From the NCBI GenBank assembly GCA_011800155.1, contig CM022370.1, positions 2,356,001 to 2,420,000 on the forward strand: a DNA stretch of 64,000 nucleotides. Direction: 5' to 3'. The notes below the pieces were generated by a model. The model saw nothing but the letters and a program-made list of their open reading frames with translations. It was not told the origin of the DNA and made no database searches. This document shows, piece by piece, positions 47,094-58,278 of this stretch. The stretch is from Flammulina velutipes (lineage: Eukaryota > Basidiomycota > Agaricomycetes > Agaricales > Physalacriaceae). Position 1 is the first letter of the stretch; each line of letters starts with the position of its first letter. The translations under genes and the position numbers were made by a program.

Positions 47094-47631
47094 CTTGTGC
47101 TTGGGAATGTAGTGGGTGAAGAATTGGTGTGTGTGTGGCTTCCACTGGGGCTTTTATCGTCTACTATCTTTCGGCCTTACTCATAAAGTCCAGCCCCCTA
47201 TGATACTTCTGCTGACCTGCAAGCTGACCAACACGCCTCAGGTTCAAGAAGTGAATCATCAGCTTCGCAAATGAGTGGGTCTCTTGAGTGGGTCTTCGCG
47301 GCTATATGCCGCTCATGCAGTCAGAGACTGACAGCGCAGAGGTAGGCGAGTCATCAGCGGTACCGCTGAAAGATGATAAGGAACTCGGCGCCACCATGAA
47401 GGTTTTGACTAGAGTACTCTTCTGCTATTCATCGATCACCTCGTTATAGATACCGAGCGATTGGTACTCGAGAGCATAGATAGAATCATCACTGCACGTA
47501 TCTAGGCTGGTCTATCTCACCAGAATCAAGATGTCCCCACAGCACGAGACACATACAATTGAAAAGAAGTTCGTATCGGCCAATGATTCGAACAGTGAGT
47601 GTGCTGTGAATATGCCACGGACTGTACATCC
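47094..47631. other. Intergenic, 538 bases
   Basis: It lies upstream of the Rossmann-fold gene and downstream of the DUF6533 gene, both on the minus strand. I see no gene, repeat or element beyond a probable promoter. Confidence 0.35.
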
Positions 47632-49183
47632 CTATGCTACAACATGAACGGAATATATCTCAACGCTGGGCCGTCGTTCCTCCACCTTAGCTTTATGCGC
47701 CACTAATTTGCGAAGATTAAGAATAAGACGTGTGACGGCGAGCGTTGTCGAACACCAAATGAAGCTATATGGAAACAGATAAGCTTGAGAAAGAACGAAG
47801 AAAGCTGGATGTCTTACAAAACCCCCAAGTACAATAACGACAACTTAGGAATATTGTGATTAGAGTTGTGCGCTGGAAGGATAAGGAAAGGGATCTCGTA
47901 CAGGTGCAATATATGAGATGCAGACATTCAAGAGGCGAAGAACTACTTGGATGTAAGGATATTGGATCCAAATGCTAAATCAACAGACTCACGGAACAAG
48001 ATCTAAGAAAGGAAAATTAGAGAAGATCTGCAGTACTTGGAACCCCACGCACCAAAAAATACAGAAATCCATCCCTATACAAGACCTTAGAAAACGCCTG
48101 GTCCTCGTATCTCGGTCTTTGAAGTGCGTTCCAGACGACCGTTAGAAACATGATCACCTCGAAAGCGACCTAGTAGTATACGTGAGATCCAGAACCGCAA
48201 ATAGACAGTATTGATATCTTACGCCTGGGATCCACACCAGGCCAAAGTTCCTCTTGTCATGCATCGCACATACATTCAACCCTGGTAGAAAATACGCTGT
48301 CTCTGTGTTGAGGTCAACCACCAGCTAACAGATCTTGGGGTAGTGGGTTTACCTGTCATGCCAATGAGAACTACTATGCCACATGCCAAGCTTGCTATTT
48401 GCGTTACAGCAAATAGCACCAGCGTCCAGGTGATAAGTCGTGTATTTCGGTCCCACAAATTCCATAGATGAAGAAGAACGAGAACTGAGACGCGCATGTT
48501 AGACAAGATGGATGATAATCTCCGCGGGTCTTACAGTTTCCACAGCCCAGAGTCACAATTCCCATGAAGACCTGGTTATAATTAGATTTGAAAATCGACG
48601 ATGTTATGTGGGGGGAGTGCATACCGACAAGTCGAGCCAAACTTTGCAACTGGGAGAGGGGGGAGGGGAGATGAACGTATGCAACGTCTGTCGAACTATA
48701 CTACTCACAACTGTGGAAACAATTAGAAATGGCGGGAGAAGTTCAGAGAGACAACATACTGTATCAGATAACACTGCTGTTCCAGATATTTCTACGGCAT
48801 TTCAGTCGTAGTAGAAGAGATGGAAGACGTAGGCTGCTCACGAAAAAGATGTACAAAGACAAAGATTGGCACCATATATCGCATGATTATGAACAAGATT
48901 TTGGGCGTACTCCATGCCGCTTTCCATATGAAGCGTACTTCGTCGTCGAGCGTCAACAGGTGGTCATAAACCAGCATCTAGAACATGAAAATGATGTCCA
49001 ATCAAGGGGACGAATGACATACACAGAGACCCGCCACTGAGAACCCCAATTATTGAGAATGCGCCAGACGAAGCTGAGAGGCTGCTTACCACTGAGATAT
49101 CTCGAGGGATTGAGGTCTTGCATGATATGAACGACGCTTTTGAGGAGCGCATCCTGAGCCGTCAGAGAGGAAGTCATACTCAT
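47632..49183 (-). CDS. DUF6533 multi-pass membrane protein
   Basis: This family is greatly expanded in Agaricomycetes and has no known function. The signature block RYLSVAGLCMLVYDHLLTLD, then EVRFIWKAAWSTPKILFIIM, is assembled across two introns. Later helices include VFMGIVTLGCGN, LVLLHLWNLWDRNTRLITWT and the pair FGLVWIPGVAFEVIMFLTVV and LYRDGFLYFL. The end reads RLLNVCISYIAPLSLLYLGV, then TTLAVTRLILNLRKL and a short cytoplasmic tail stopping at 47632. About seven TM helices are implied. Exons between about 48600 and 48850 could not be joined with certainty. The start ATG at 49183 gives MSMTSSLTAQDALL. Confidence 0.75.
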
Positions 49184-49580
49184 GGTGGGCCGACGGACAG
49201 CGGCAGGAGAGCCGTGTATGAAGGAAGAAAACACACAGCCAGTGGTCGAGCACAATCAAGGTTGCTGGCAAGACGGAACCGCCATAAAGAGAAGGTGACA
49301 AGCTAGATCATGGCAGGGTCGCGACGAAGTTGAATTTCATCAGCTTTGACGCAGAGGCGGAGGCGCATGACTGGGAGTACGCCACACATGTTTCCAAGGC
49401 GAATGACTTAACGAGGGGTGATAACTGAAGCGTATTCCTTGTATTCGAACGCGCAATTACAATCCAATCTTCCCCATACCTTGGAGGCAAAGACAGGAGG
49501 CGATCGTGCGATCGTAACGGAAGGAGAAAGAGATCGACTTGATCGGCCCGGATCCCGGACATTGCTCAAATTTTCCTTTC
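49184..49580. other. Intergenic between divergent genes, 397 bases
   Basis: The DUF6533 gene (minus) and the Myb-domain gene (plus) diverge here. No TATA box or further gene stands out. Confidence 0.3.
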
Positions 49581-50514
49581 ATGAGCCAAGCAGAAACGTA
49601 GGAACGTATTATCCACCGTTGAACTTGGTCTGACGCGTTTGTTTCATAGGATCGCCTTGCTCGACGAATGGATAAAATCACAACGCCTACTCCTCGAACA
49701 GACCAATGCTGATCTCGAACAGCTACGGCGCCTGCAACGAGATCCCCTCAATACCACTGTAGCTCTGAATCCTCTGCCTAAATCCCCTCCTGAACTTCCC
49801 TGGGACTGGGCAGCATTTGATGGCCGCGATTCAGCTCCATTCCTTGCCTTTCATCACAAACCATTTACCACTGGTCCACGCCCTCTGTCACAGTTCGTAC
49901 ACAATGCTAAAGCTGCTCTTCTAAACCCTCTATTTGAGAAGTGGGATATGGACTGGGACCCCCCTCCCCTTCCATCGAGGAAGGATCCGATAGCGAAGAA
50001 AACAGCCCAGGGACTAGGCCGCAGCGTCGTATCGTACTTGACCCAGGATCACGCTGCTGAGGCTGTCGACGTCGATATCGACATGGACATGGACATTCCC
50101 CAGCCGTTACCACTACCGCCTACACCTACACCTACGTATCCTACCAAGTCCATCACAGAAGCAATCAAGCCTCCCGAACCGAAACCACGGGCAAAGAAAA
50201 AACGCAAGCGCGAGCCCTCCAGATCACCATCGCCCTCACAGGATTCCGTACTACGCTCCCCTCATCCAACTCATGCTACCAAAGAGGTTCATTCTTCTTC
50301 CAAACCTCCCAAGGCGCGTTCCGACACATTCAAACAATCATGGTCCGAATCGGAGCAGAACCTTCTGGAGCGCTTACTCGACCAGTTCCCGGAGGGAGAG
50401 AAGAACAGGTGGAAAAAGATTTCGTTGGCTATGGACAATCGACGGACTCCGAGGCAGGTTGCCAGTCGAGTACAAAAGTACTTTGCTAAACTGAAGAAGT
50501 TTGGTTTGGGATGA
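49581..50514 (+). CDS. Myb/SANT-domain protein, ZZZ3-like
   Basis: A 16-base first coding exon (MSQAET) is joined by an intron starting GTAGGA to the main exon (IALLDEWIKSQRLLLEQTNA). The total is about 293 residues. An N-terminal coiled-coil-like helix is followed by a segment with PWDWAAFDGRD and FEKWDMDWDPPPLPS, an acidic/Pro-rich stretch, and a basic KKKRKREPSRSPSPS linker. The C-terminal 60 residues form a Myb/SANT domain: SWSESEQNLLERLLDQFPEG, RWKKISLAMDNRR, and QVASRVQKYFAKLKKFGLG. The QVASRVQKYF end matches ZZZ3-type Myb domains of histone acetyltransferase (ATAC) complexes. The protein stops here, so no ZZ zinc finger is present. Confidence 0.72.
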
Positions 50515-50858
50515 AGCTCGAGAAGACGGACTGGCGTTCATGTTTCTGGTACTATCGTATACTCCTGGACATCCATGGCTGTCGGGAAATTTTGACGCGT
50601 CGCTCAACTTATCGTTGTAACATTGTATATGATACTTATTCTTATAAGGTTTTAGCATGGCACGATGATGACTTGGCCTGTGCTCGTCCCAACGATGCGC
50701 TCTGTATTAATTGCCGCGCATGCACACTATTGAACTTGAACGTTCGAACTCTTCATACCTTCAAGCATTAAGTGTGTCTATATGCAGAGTACACGTACAT
50801 GCGTCCATTCAAACACAACGATAACAAAAAGTCACAATTCCTCCATGGACAATCAAGC
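50515..50858. other. Intergenic between convergent genes, 344 bases
   Basis: This holds the 3' ends of the Myb-domain gene and of the ELL gene. I see nothing else in it. Confidence 0.3.
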
Positions 50859-52998
50859 TCAAGAGCCATTCTTGATCGCCTTCTCCAACTTTTCCAGTTC
50901 TGACTGATACCCATCATGCTCCGCCAGTGCTCTCTCAAGCTCATCCTCGTCCATAAGCCGCACGTCACCATCATCGTCTGATACCGTCACAGAACTATGA
51001 CTATCCTCGATGTCGTTCAGCAACTCCGCCACTCGCGCACGGTGCGCCACGAGCCGCCCGTGTATGTTCAAGTATTTGCCCCACAGTTTCCTGTACTGCC
51101 GTCGTTGTGAATGCCCATCACGGGGCACGATACTCCGTTTCGTCCTGCTGCTGGCCGAGCCTGAAGATGCGATCGTAGTTGGAGGAGAAGGGAGCGGGGG
51201 CGGTGAATGTCGGTTGGTACTAGGCGGACTATCGCCTTCGTCTTCGGAGGATGTGTAGTTCGTGAAATCTCTACGTCGTGCACGCACGTCAGCCACCTTC
51301 GACGATGAAGTTTTGGAATATAGTTGTGGACTTGCAGATGGCCGTGGCGGCTTTTTGGGAAGACCAGCTACCGGTGGAGGCGCGGGCGATTCCTCTTTGA
51401 TTGCCTTGACGCGTGCATGGGAAGGACCATCTCTTCGATCAGATACATGCATCCCTTCAGCAGTCTTCCGGCGCTTCTGCTTCGACAGAGGTTCGTCATC
51501 GTCCTCTTCGTCCTTGACTACCTTCTTCCTCTTGAGAGTACCTTCCCTAACACTCTCCCTATCGCTGCCAGATTCTCGTTTTGGTTTATTTCGTTCGATA
51601 TCCGAGCCAGCCGACTCTTTCAATTTGGTAACACGCTGAGCAGTTGCCCGATCTCGAGATGAACTGGCATGTCTTGACAACTCTGGCGATTCTCTTTCCG
51701 ATTTTACGCGACCGGAACCAGGATCTTCGTTTTTGGGTAGCTTGAATCCAGATCCTGGTGGTTTGCGTGCAGATGTACTCGATGAACTTCGAATGGGTGA
51801 CGGTATCGGAGAGGCATGAGCCTCCTCCTTGAGTGCAGTGGTCTTTGTTTTTGGCTTCGTCTCCGGCTTCGGCTTCTTTTCTTTCGCCTCGATTGCCGAT
51901 GTGGGTCGCTTTGCGGTCGAAGATGAGGAAGATGCAGTGGAAAGCGCCTGAGGGGCCTGATCTGGGGCAGTGAACGCGACATACTTCCAAGCGGGGTCTG
52001 ATTCCTTATAGCCCATTTCACTAAGAGCGCGTCTGCCAGCGCGAGCGATAGCGTGGCGATCCTTCTCTGGTACGCCTGACCATTCGTAGGGACGGACTTC
52101 GAGGTACATTTCCTTGCGTAACCTGTACAAGGATGGGGCCGATGTCTTCTTTGCCGTTGCGACCGGCTCGCAGATCTTACGAGGAAATAAATTAGGCAAG
52201 AGGGAACTCGATAGACAATGAAAGGCTGTACCTCATTTGTGATCATGTTTCGGACTTGTTGTTTGTACGATGCATCAGTGTTTGGGACAACGGCGCTGAG
52301 CGCCTCTTCGATAGTGCGTTCTTTCTTTGCAAAGAATCGAATAAGGCGACCTTTGGCTGAAGCCAGATTCGCGATTCGCTCAGCATTTGGCGGCGGCTGC
52401 GGTGGCGGCGGGGCTGAAGTTGACGATGAAGGCTGCGGACGCGGGGGTAGATCTGAAGGACGTGACGGTGTCGACTTCATGAACATCGAATTGGGTAGAG
52501 GCTGCGCTTTCTTCTTGGCCTGCTTTGTGGGTGCTATGACGGGCGGAGTGTCGATGAACTTTGTACCGCGACCATGCTTCTCGTTGTGAGCTGCAAGTGT
52601 AGACTGTTGTACACGATCTGTAAGCTGGGTGTCCAGAACAGGTTCTACAGTGAGCTTTCCGGAGATTGTCGCAGATGACTTGAGATGATGTGGCTTGTTG
52701 GCGTTGCGCGAATACAATTCGTGACGAACGGGTTCTGGCTGGGAGCTGAATGGGAAGAAGGCGCCGTTGATATAGAGACCCTACACTATGCTCAGTCGAA
52801 TTACTGGGGCTGGGCATGGATACACACTGGCTGGGTGTCAAAGTCGACTTCGACTGTCGGTGCTGGCTGTACGTCGAGTGCATCGAGGGCCTGACGCGAC
52901 AGGCGCAGTACAAGGGCCTGTCTTTCTCCAGCTAATGGGTCGCCAGGCTTTGCCTTTGGTTGACCTAGCAGCGAATAGGTCGAGTCTGGCGGTAGCAT
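50859..52998 (-). CDS. ELL: RNA polymerase II elongation factor ELL
   Basis: ELL raises the catalytic rate of RNA polymerase II and joins super-elongation-type complexes. The N-terminal domain begins MLPPDSTYSLLGQPKAKPGD, then RQALVLRLSRQALDALD, GRLIRFFAKKERTIEEALSA and YRLRKEMYLEVRPYEWSGVP, all expected of the ELL N-terminal region. A middle of about 250 residues is Ser/Lys/Pro-rich with KRKKVVKDEEDDDEPLSKQK. The C-terminal 90 residues form an occludin/ELL-type coiled coil: YRKLWGKYLNIHGRLVAHRA and DELERALAEHDGYQSELEKL. An upstream in-frame ATG at 53049 could extend it by 17 residues. Confidence 0.85.
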
Positions 52999-53087
52999 GA
53001 TGATGGATGGGCAGAGTGAACCAGTGCCGACGCAAACCCGATCAAACATGCCATTGTTCTCGGATCGGCCATCAACCTATGTAACTA

Positions 53088-55301
53088 CTAAATAACAGGT
53101 CTTTTTTCCTCTTCAAATCCTTTCACCGCTTTTCCTTCCAGACGCACTCGCTTCAGTAACAAACATAACAAGAACTGCAGCCCAGCCACTCCAATCAAAA
53201 CATAGAACGAGTCTGAAAATGCATGGCCATAAGCCGTAGAAAGAATGCTCCTGCTCACACCCTCGTTCAAAAGGGAGGCTGGATCAGAATAGTTAGGCTA
53301 CTCTCTATTGTCAGTACTTGACATATATCGAATGATCGAACTCCACCTTGGTTCGAAACGCCACAATTCCTTCTAGCTTCCTCCTCAGTCCGTCTGTGAG
53401 AATCGATCCAACCAGAGTCACTCCAATAACTCCACCAAGAGGAGTCGTTGTCGACATTAAAGCGGTCACAGTAGGCAAGTTCTCCATGTCTTGTCCTTCT
53501 TGTGCGACTACGAATGAGATTTGGGTACCCTATGGCCGATCAATCGTCATAATACTCAAGACAAATAAATTACTCACCGCACCGAAACCAAGCCCACATA
53601 CTATAGAGTATCCAATAAGAAGCCCCAAGGAGCTTCCCCCATCCAAAGTTGTCATTAATGACAAACCCACCAATAGGACGACCAATGAACAAAGCAAAAT
53701 TGGACGAACAATACCTGCGCGCGCAGAGACCGCGCTGCATATCCCGCTACTAACAGAGGCAGTCGCGAGGAAGGGTATGACGAGTAATGCAGAGACCAGT
53801 ATCGACATCTCGAGCACAATGTGCAAGAAGATAGGGATGTAAAACGTCTGTTCCGCTAACATAAATCACCGGGATTATCCTTTTGATATCAAACTACTCA
53901 CCAGCGCAAAGAGGTGGAAGAAAAGCAGAGTTCGTACCACCAACATGAGGGGAAGATTTCTCCCCTTCCATAAAGTGAAAAGTCCAATTGGCGCCAAAGG
54001 TTTCTCCGCCCACCATTTTTCAACTGCTACAAAAGCCAAAAAACTAGCTCCGGATCCGACGAGCAATCCAATAACGGTCGAGGAGCTCCACGGACGTGAT
54101 TGGCCACCCACATTGAGTGCAATAACCAGAAGCGCCAAACTCGTGGTTATCGTCAACATTCCGCCGACGTCTAACTCCGTTGCCATCTGCCTGATCGAGA
54201 TAGCAACACGTTGGGAAGACGGCGGGAGACGGAGAGTAAAGAATAGGACAATTGTGACTGCCAAAGCAGTAATGAGGATGTGATCATGGGTGCAGACGAA
54301 TGAAACTCACTGAATGCACCGCAAGGAGCGTTGAACAAGAAAATCCATCTCCACGACGCTTCCAATGCGAAAGCTGATCCAAGAACTGGTCCTATCGCGT
54401 CCGCGACGATAAAGATGATGTTCACCAGGTTCATGTATAGACTTCTTTCTCGCTCGTCTGTCAACTCTGGAGAAGAAAATCGAAATTTTAGCTCCGTCTA
54501 AATCTGGAGGAGTACATACTCACCGGTGATAATTATACACGCCAATGTCAACAGGCCTGCGCCTAGTACGAAACCCGTCAAAATCAATGATATGCTTAGA
54601 AATTGTATTGCTTACCTCCTACCCCGCTGACCAGCTGGCCTGCGACCAGCTGCGTGAGGTTTTTAGCAGTACCAGCGATTATGTTACCGACCATGAAGAC
54701 CCAAAGTTCGGTGATGAGTAAATTCTTTTGACCAGAAACTGCCTACGCAAAAAAGCTTGTAGGAACCCATAGTCAAAATGACAGCGCACAATGCGTACCG
54801 CCAATCTGCCCATTATGGGCATGAACGCCGTGGACGTCAAAAGATAGGAGCTAGTAATCCACTAAAACGCAGATAACACTCAATCCATTTCCAAGTGGCC
54901 TAGGGAAATGCTTACAGTAATTGATCCCTCGATATGCAACTTCGACGCGATCACTGTCGCACTGGTGGCCACGATGGTGTTCGCTGAATGATAGCAGTAG
55001 TCAGGTTAGTCATTCGATCCATGTGTAGTACGGTGCACGTACCAATAGCATATAGAAAAGAACAAATTCCAAGACTAGGTACATCATTGAGTGCCTCTCG
55101 TGTGTGAAGAATTCGTCCGACTGACCTGCTCAGCAGAAGCACAACGCGCCCGCGAGACATCGATTTGAATCCCATCTGAATGGTGGCTTCCTCGGCGGAC
55201 GAACTACCTTGGAGCCCATTCGTAGGAAGCTCGCCTAGCTCCGGTTGAGAGAAAGAACAATGTTCGTCGACAGTAGGCGGGTCGTTCCTCTTCGAGCCCA
55301 T
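53088..55301 (-). CDS. MFS exporter, DHA2-type drug:H+ antiporter
   Basis: This is a major facilitator of about 570 residues, probably with 14 TM helices. A 60-residue hydrophilic N-terminus leads into the helices. Antiporter motif C is visible as DAIGPVLGSAFALEASWRW, followed by IFLFNAPCGA. Further helices include LLTITTSLALLVIALNVGG-like sequence, VIGLLVGSGASFLAFVAVE, LLCSLVVLLVGLSLMTTLDG, LLIGYSIVCGLGFGAGTQIS and a last helix VLIGVAGLQFLLCLLLKRV. Substrate cannot be told from sequence. It is the first member of the run MFS, RNR small subunit, SAMHD1-like, all on the minus strand, so it could export a product of that group; that is inference. Confidence 0.88.
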
Positions 55302-55576
55302 TGTCGTAAGATCCGTCGCAAGGGAATAAAGAGAGAGAGCGGCAGACGTCCTGAGGCCATCTTGATTCTTAAGTAAAAAGTAACTGGATCTGATCGGAGG
55401 TGGCTCATGAGGCAGGCAATCACAAGGAGTCGGACATACGCTTGCTCGTCCATCAAACAGCGCAAGTAGCTACACCATGGGGTCGCTCCCATGGCCGGTT
55501 ACATTCAATTACGGGTACATGCCAAACTTGTTCGTACATTGATGATACATTGTCGATGAGTCGAGACTGCCCTCGC

Positions 55577-56881
55577 TCAAAAGTCTTCGTCCAAAGCACT
55601 ATTGTTCTAGTACGTTAGCATCGGAAGCGTGGATCACGGATTATCACCAACCTAGACACAGAAAACGTGGCAATCTCCTCCTTTTTGCTGTCCTTCCCTC
55701 CAAATCCTGCACGCGAGTACTCACTTACTCGGCGTTCGAAGAAGTTCGTTTTTCCTTGGAGAGAGATCATGTCCATGAAATCAAACTGCCGTGCCGATGA
55801 GTCATCTGTAATACACTCTGGCAAAGGCGACGTACGGGATTTTGGACATTGTAGACCTTTTCCTGTCCAAGCTCACTGAGGAGACGGTCAGCGACGAATT
55901 CGATGTATTGCTTCATCAATTCTGCGTTCATTCCAATCAACGCCACTGGGAGGGCGTCTAAGCGTAGTTCAATCAATAATATCGCTAAGGAATCGGAGAT
56001 GCTTACCAGTCAGAAATTCCTGCTCAATCTGAACGGCCTCCGTGATGATTCGCTTCACAATATCCGGATGGGGCCGCCTAAGCAGATGTCTGAAGAGAAC
56101 ACACGCAAAATCAGTGTGCAGCCCCTCGTCCCGGCTAATGAGCTCGTTCGAAAAGGTAAGTCCAGGCATGAGACCCCTCTTTTTCATCCAGAAGATACTG
56201 GCGAATGCGCCAGAGAAGAAGATGCCTTCAACGGCTGCGAAGGCGACGAGACGTTCAGCGAATGTCGATTCCTTGTCGCTGATCCATTTCCTCGCCCAGT
56301 CAGCCTTTTTCTTGATGCACGGGATGCGCTCGATGGCGCTAAAGAGATGGTCGCGCTGCGCCTCGTCGCGAATGTACGTGTCGATGAGGAGTGAGTACGT
56401 CTCGGAGTGAATGTTCTCCATCATAATCTGGAAACCATAGAAGCAGCGCGCCTCCGCAGCCTGCACTTCACTGCTGAAGCGCTCGACGAGGTTCTCGTTG
56501 ACAACGCCGTCAGATGCAGCAAAGAACGCGAGGATGTGCGATAGGAAATGATGTTCGTTGGGCGTCAGAGTAAGCCAGTCCGCGAGGTCTTTGGTGAGGT
56601 CCATCTCTTCAGCAGTCCAAAAGGATGCCTCCGCTATGAACAATATTCAGTAGACGTGCATGGTACGACCTGGTCGTACATCTACCTTTCTTGTACATAT
56701 CCCATATCTGATAAAGATAGTGAGTATGGAGCAAAGCACGGAGTACGGAATGATTTACCTCTGGAAACTGGATTGGAAAGAGAACGAATCTTCTGACAGA
56801 CTCCTTCAGCAGGGGTTCGTCCTGCTCTTCGCAGTGGATGTCGCCTGCGAAACGGTCTTCAAGTCGTTGTTCGATAGCCAT
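55577..56881 (-). CDS. Ribonucleotide reductase small subunit (R2)
   Basis: This is the diiron/tyrosyl-radical subunit of class Ia ribonucleotide reductase. It starts [20 protein letters not shown] and [20 protein letters not shown], a shorter N-terminus than usual in fungi. Metal ligands and the radical Tyr are all present: the Asp of AEEMDLTKD, Glu and His of MENIHSETY with its terminal Tyr, Glu of VEGIFFSG, and Glu/His of [29 protein letters not shown] and the radical-path Tyr of VSEYSRAGF follow. The last intron lies just before ALDEDF, an acidic C-terminal peptide ending in Phe that docks on the large subunit. The short first exons (IWDMYKK) are intact. It lies 276 bases downstream of the MFS start codon. 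Confidence 0.93.
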
Positions 56882-58278
56882 ACTACAGTCGGGTAAATTC
56901 GAGTTGGTTCTTGCTTAAACTCCCGCGGAGATTCGAAAGCATTTGAAGGCTTGAGCCAAATCAGGCCGGCGGTATTGTTGGTGCGGTACATATCATGGAC
57001 AACGTCATACTAGCAAGGACCATGCCATCGTGGACTCCGTTCGTCGGGGGTAGTCGGCAAACCGGTGGAGGTAGGAAAGGTGGTGAGGTAAAGCCGCGCT
57101 CTCGTCTGCATATTGTAATGGGGAAATGGCATGCATCATGGTACTTAGAACATTTCTGGATATCGCAGCACCAGCACCCTCTTCCGGGCTCATATTCGCC
57201 ACGAGACCAGTACCGAGAAGTGCCTTTCGGTGTTCCTTCGTGAGAATAGTAAGGTTTCATTGTTGAAGCGCCACTCACGGCCCCAATGGCGTTTTTAGTG
57301 AATAGCGATGCGTGTCAACGAGAATCTAGCTATTCCTAGCTCCCCAAGTCATGCTTGGCCGAGTGCGAGTAAAAAATAGCATCGTTAGCCGCGCCAGTAA
57401 ACTTGAGTCCGGAGCAATCCAGTCGTTTTTTGTGAGAAAGCAGTCGACTGTAGCCGATCGTGGTCGCTCAAGTCAGAAATCACAGAAGCGTTCTATGATT
57501 ACATAATGACGGGTTTCCCACGCTTTGCGTTTCGAGCCACCTTCGATGAAGGCATTCAATTCAGACGCTGCAGATCCTTAGGCCGTAAAATAAGTCTTTC
57601 TGTGATCCAGAACCAGGTATTCAAACCTTGAGATTGACGTTGATACAGACAATTATCATGAGCGATGGCGACGGATGATGACGGATGAATGTACGCAATG
57701 AGCTGCTTTGACTCGATATTTGGCCAGGATAGACACGGCGAAGATAGTCCTGATTTTTCGGCCTTTGATTATGAATATCAAAATTGATCTATGGAGGGCC
57801 AGGGTTGGTCATTAATGCTCGCGATAAAAAGCGACTGTAAACGAGTACAACACATCGAGCACAGGTTCAGATCTCGGTGATAATTCTCGCTTAAAGAAGG
57901 TCTTTTACCCACGTACTTCCAGGACCCCGTCTTGAAGATACCCATGGAGAAACAATGCTTGGGTGCGGTGCCTCAGTGTGAGGTCTCAATCAGCGCACGA
58001 CAATGTTTTCGGGGTGAGAACTCGTAAAAACTGTGACGTTCTAAGAGAACTCCCGACAACCGTGTCGCCTTCCTTTCCGCGACAGACCTGGGAAATCTCC
58101 GGTACGGAGATTGGTTTGACTTTTCCTATCTGGAGGTTGAGAAGAGCCTAAGCAGTAGCATGCTCCACAGATGTGGCATTACTACGTCTTATACCAAGTT
58201 AGCCTAGTTACAATTTCCGGAACATTTTGCTCGACTATTTCAAACTTCTTTACAATCGCTATGGTACATACTAATTTG
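56882..58278. other. Intergenic, 1.4 kb, RNR small-subunit promoter region
   Basis: This is the longest gap in the window, between the start of the small subunit and the stop of the SAMHD1-like gene. A minus-strand open frame at 56961-57278 encodes a Cys-containing 105-residue peptide, but I recognise no family and see no supporting introns. The rest is gene-free. It may hold a long promoter or a small gene or non-coding RNA I cannot see. Confidence 0.35.

Noticed and set aside
53088..55301. Idea that the MFS gene is a specific nucleoside transporter
   Set aside because: Its motif C marks a proton antiporter of the drug-export type. The substrate cannot be read from sequence, so only a possible link to the cluster is stated.
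56961..57278. Minus-strand 105-codon frame with GCWCCDIQKCSKYHDACH
   Set aside because: The Cys cluster is eye-catching, but there is no signal peptide, no supporting introns and no family I know. I treat it as chance unless transcripts appear.
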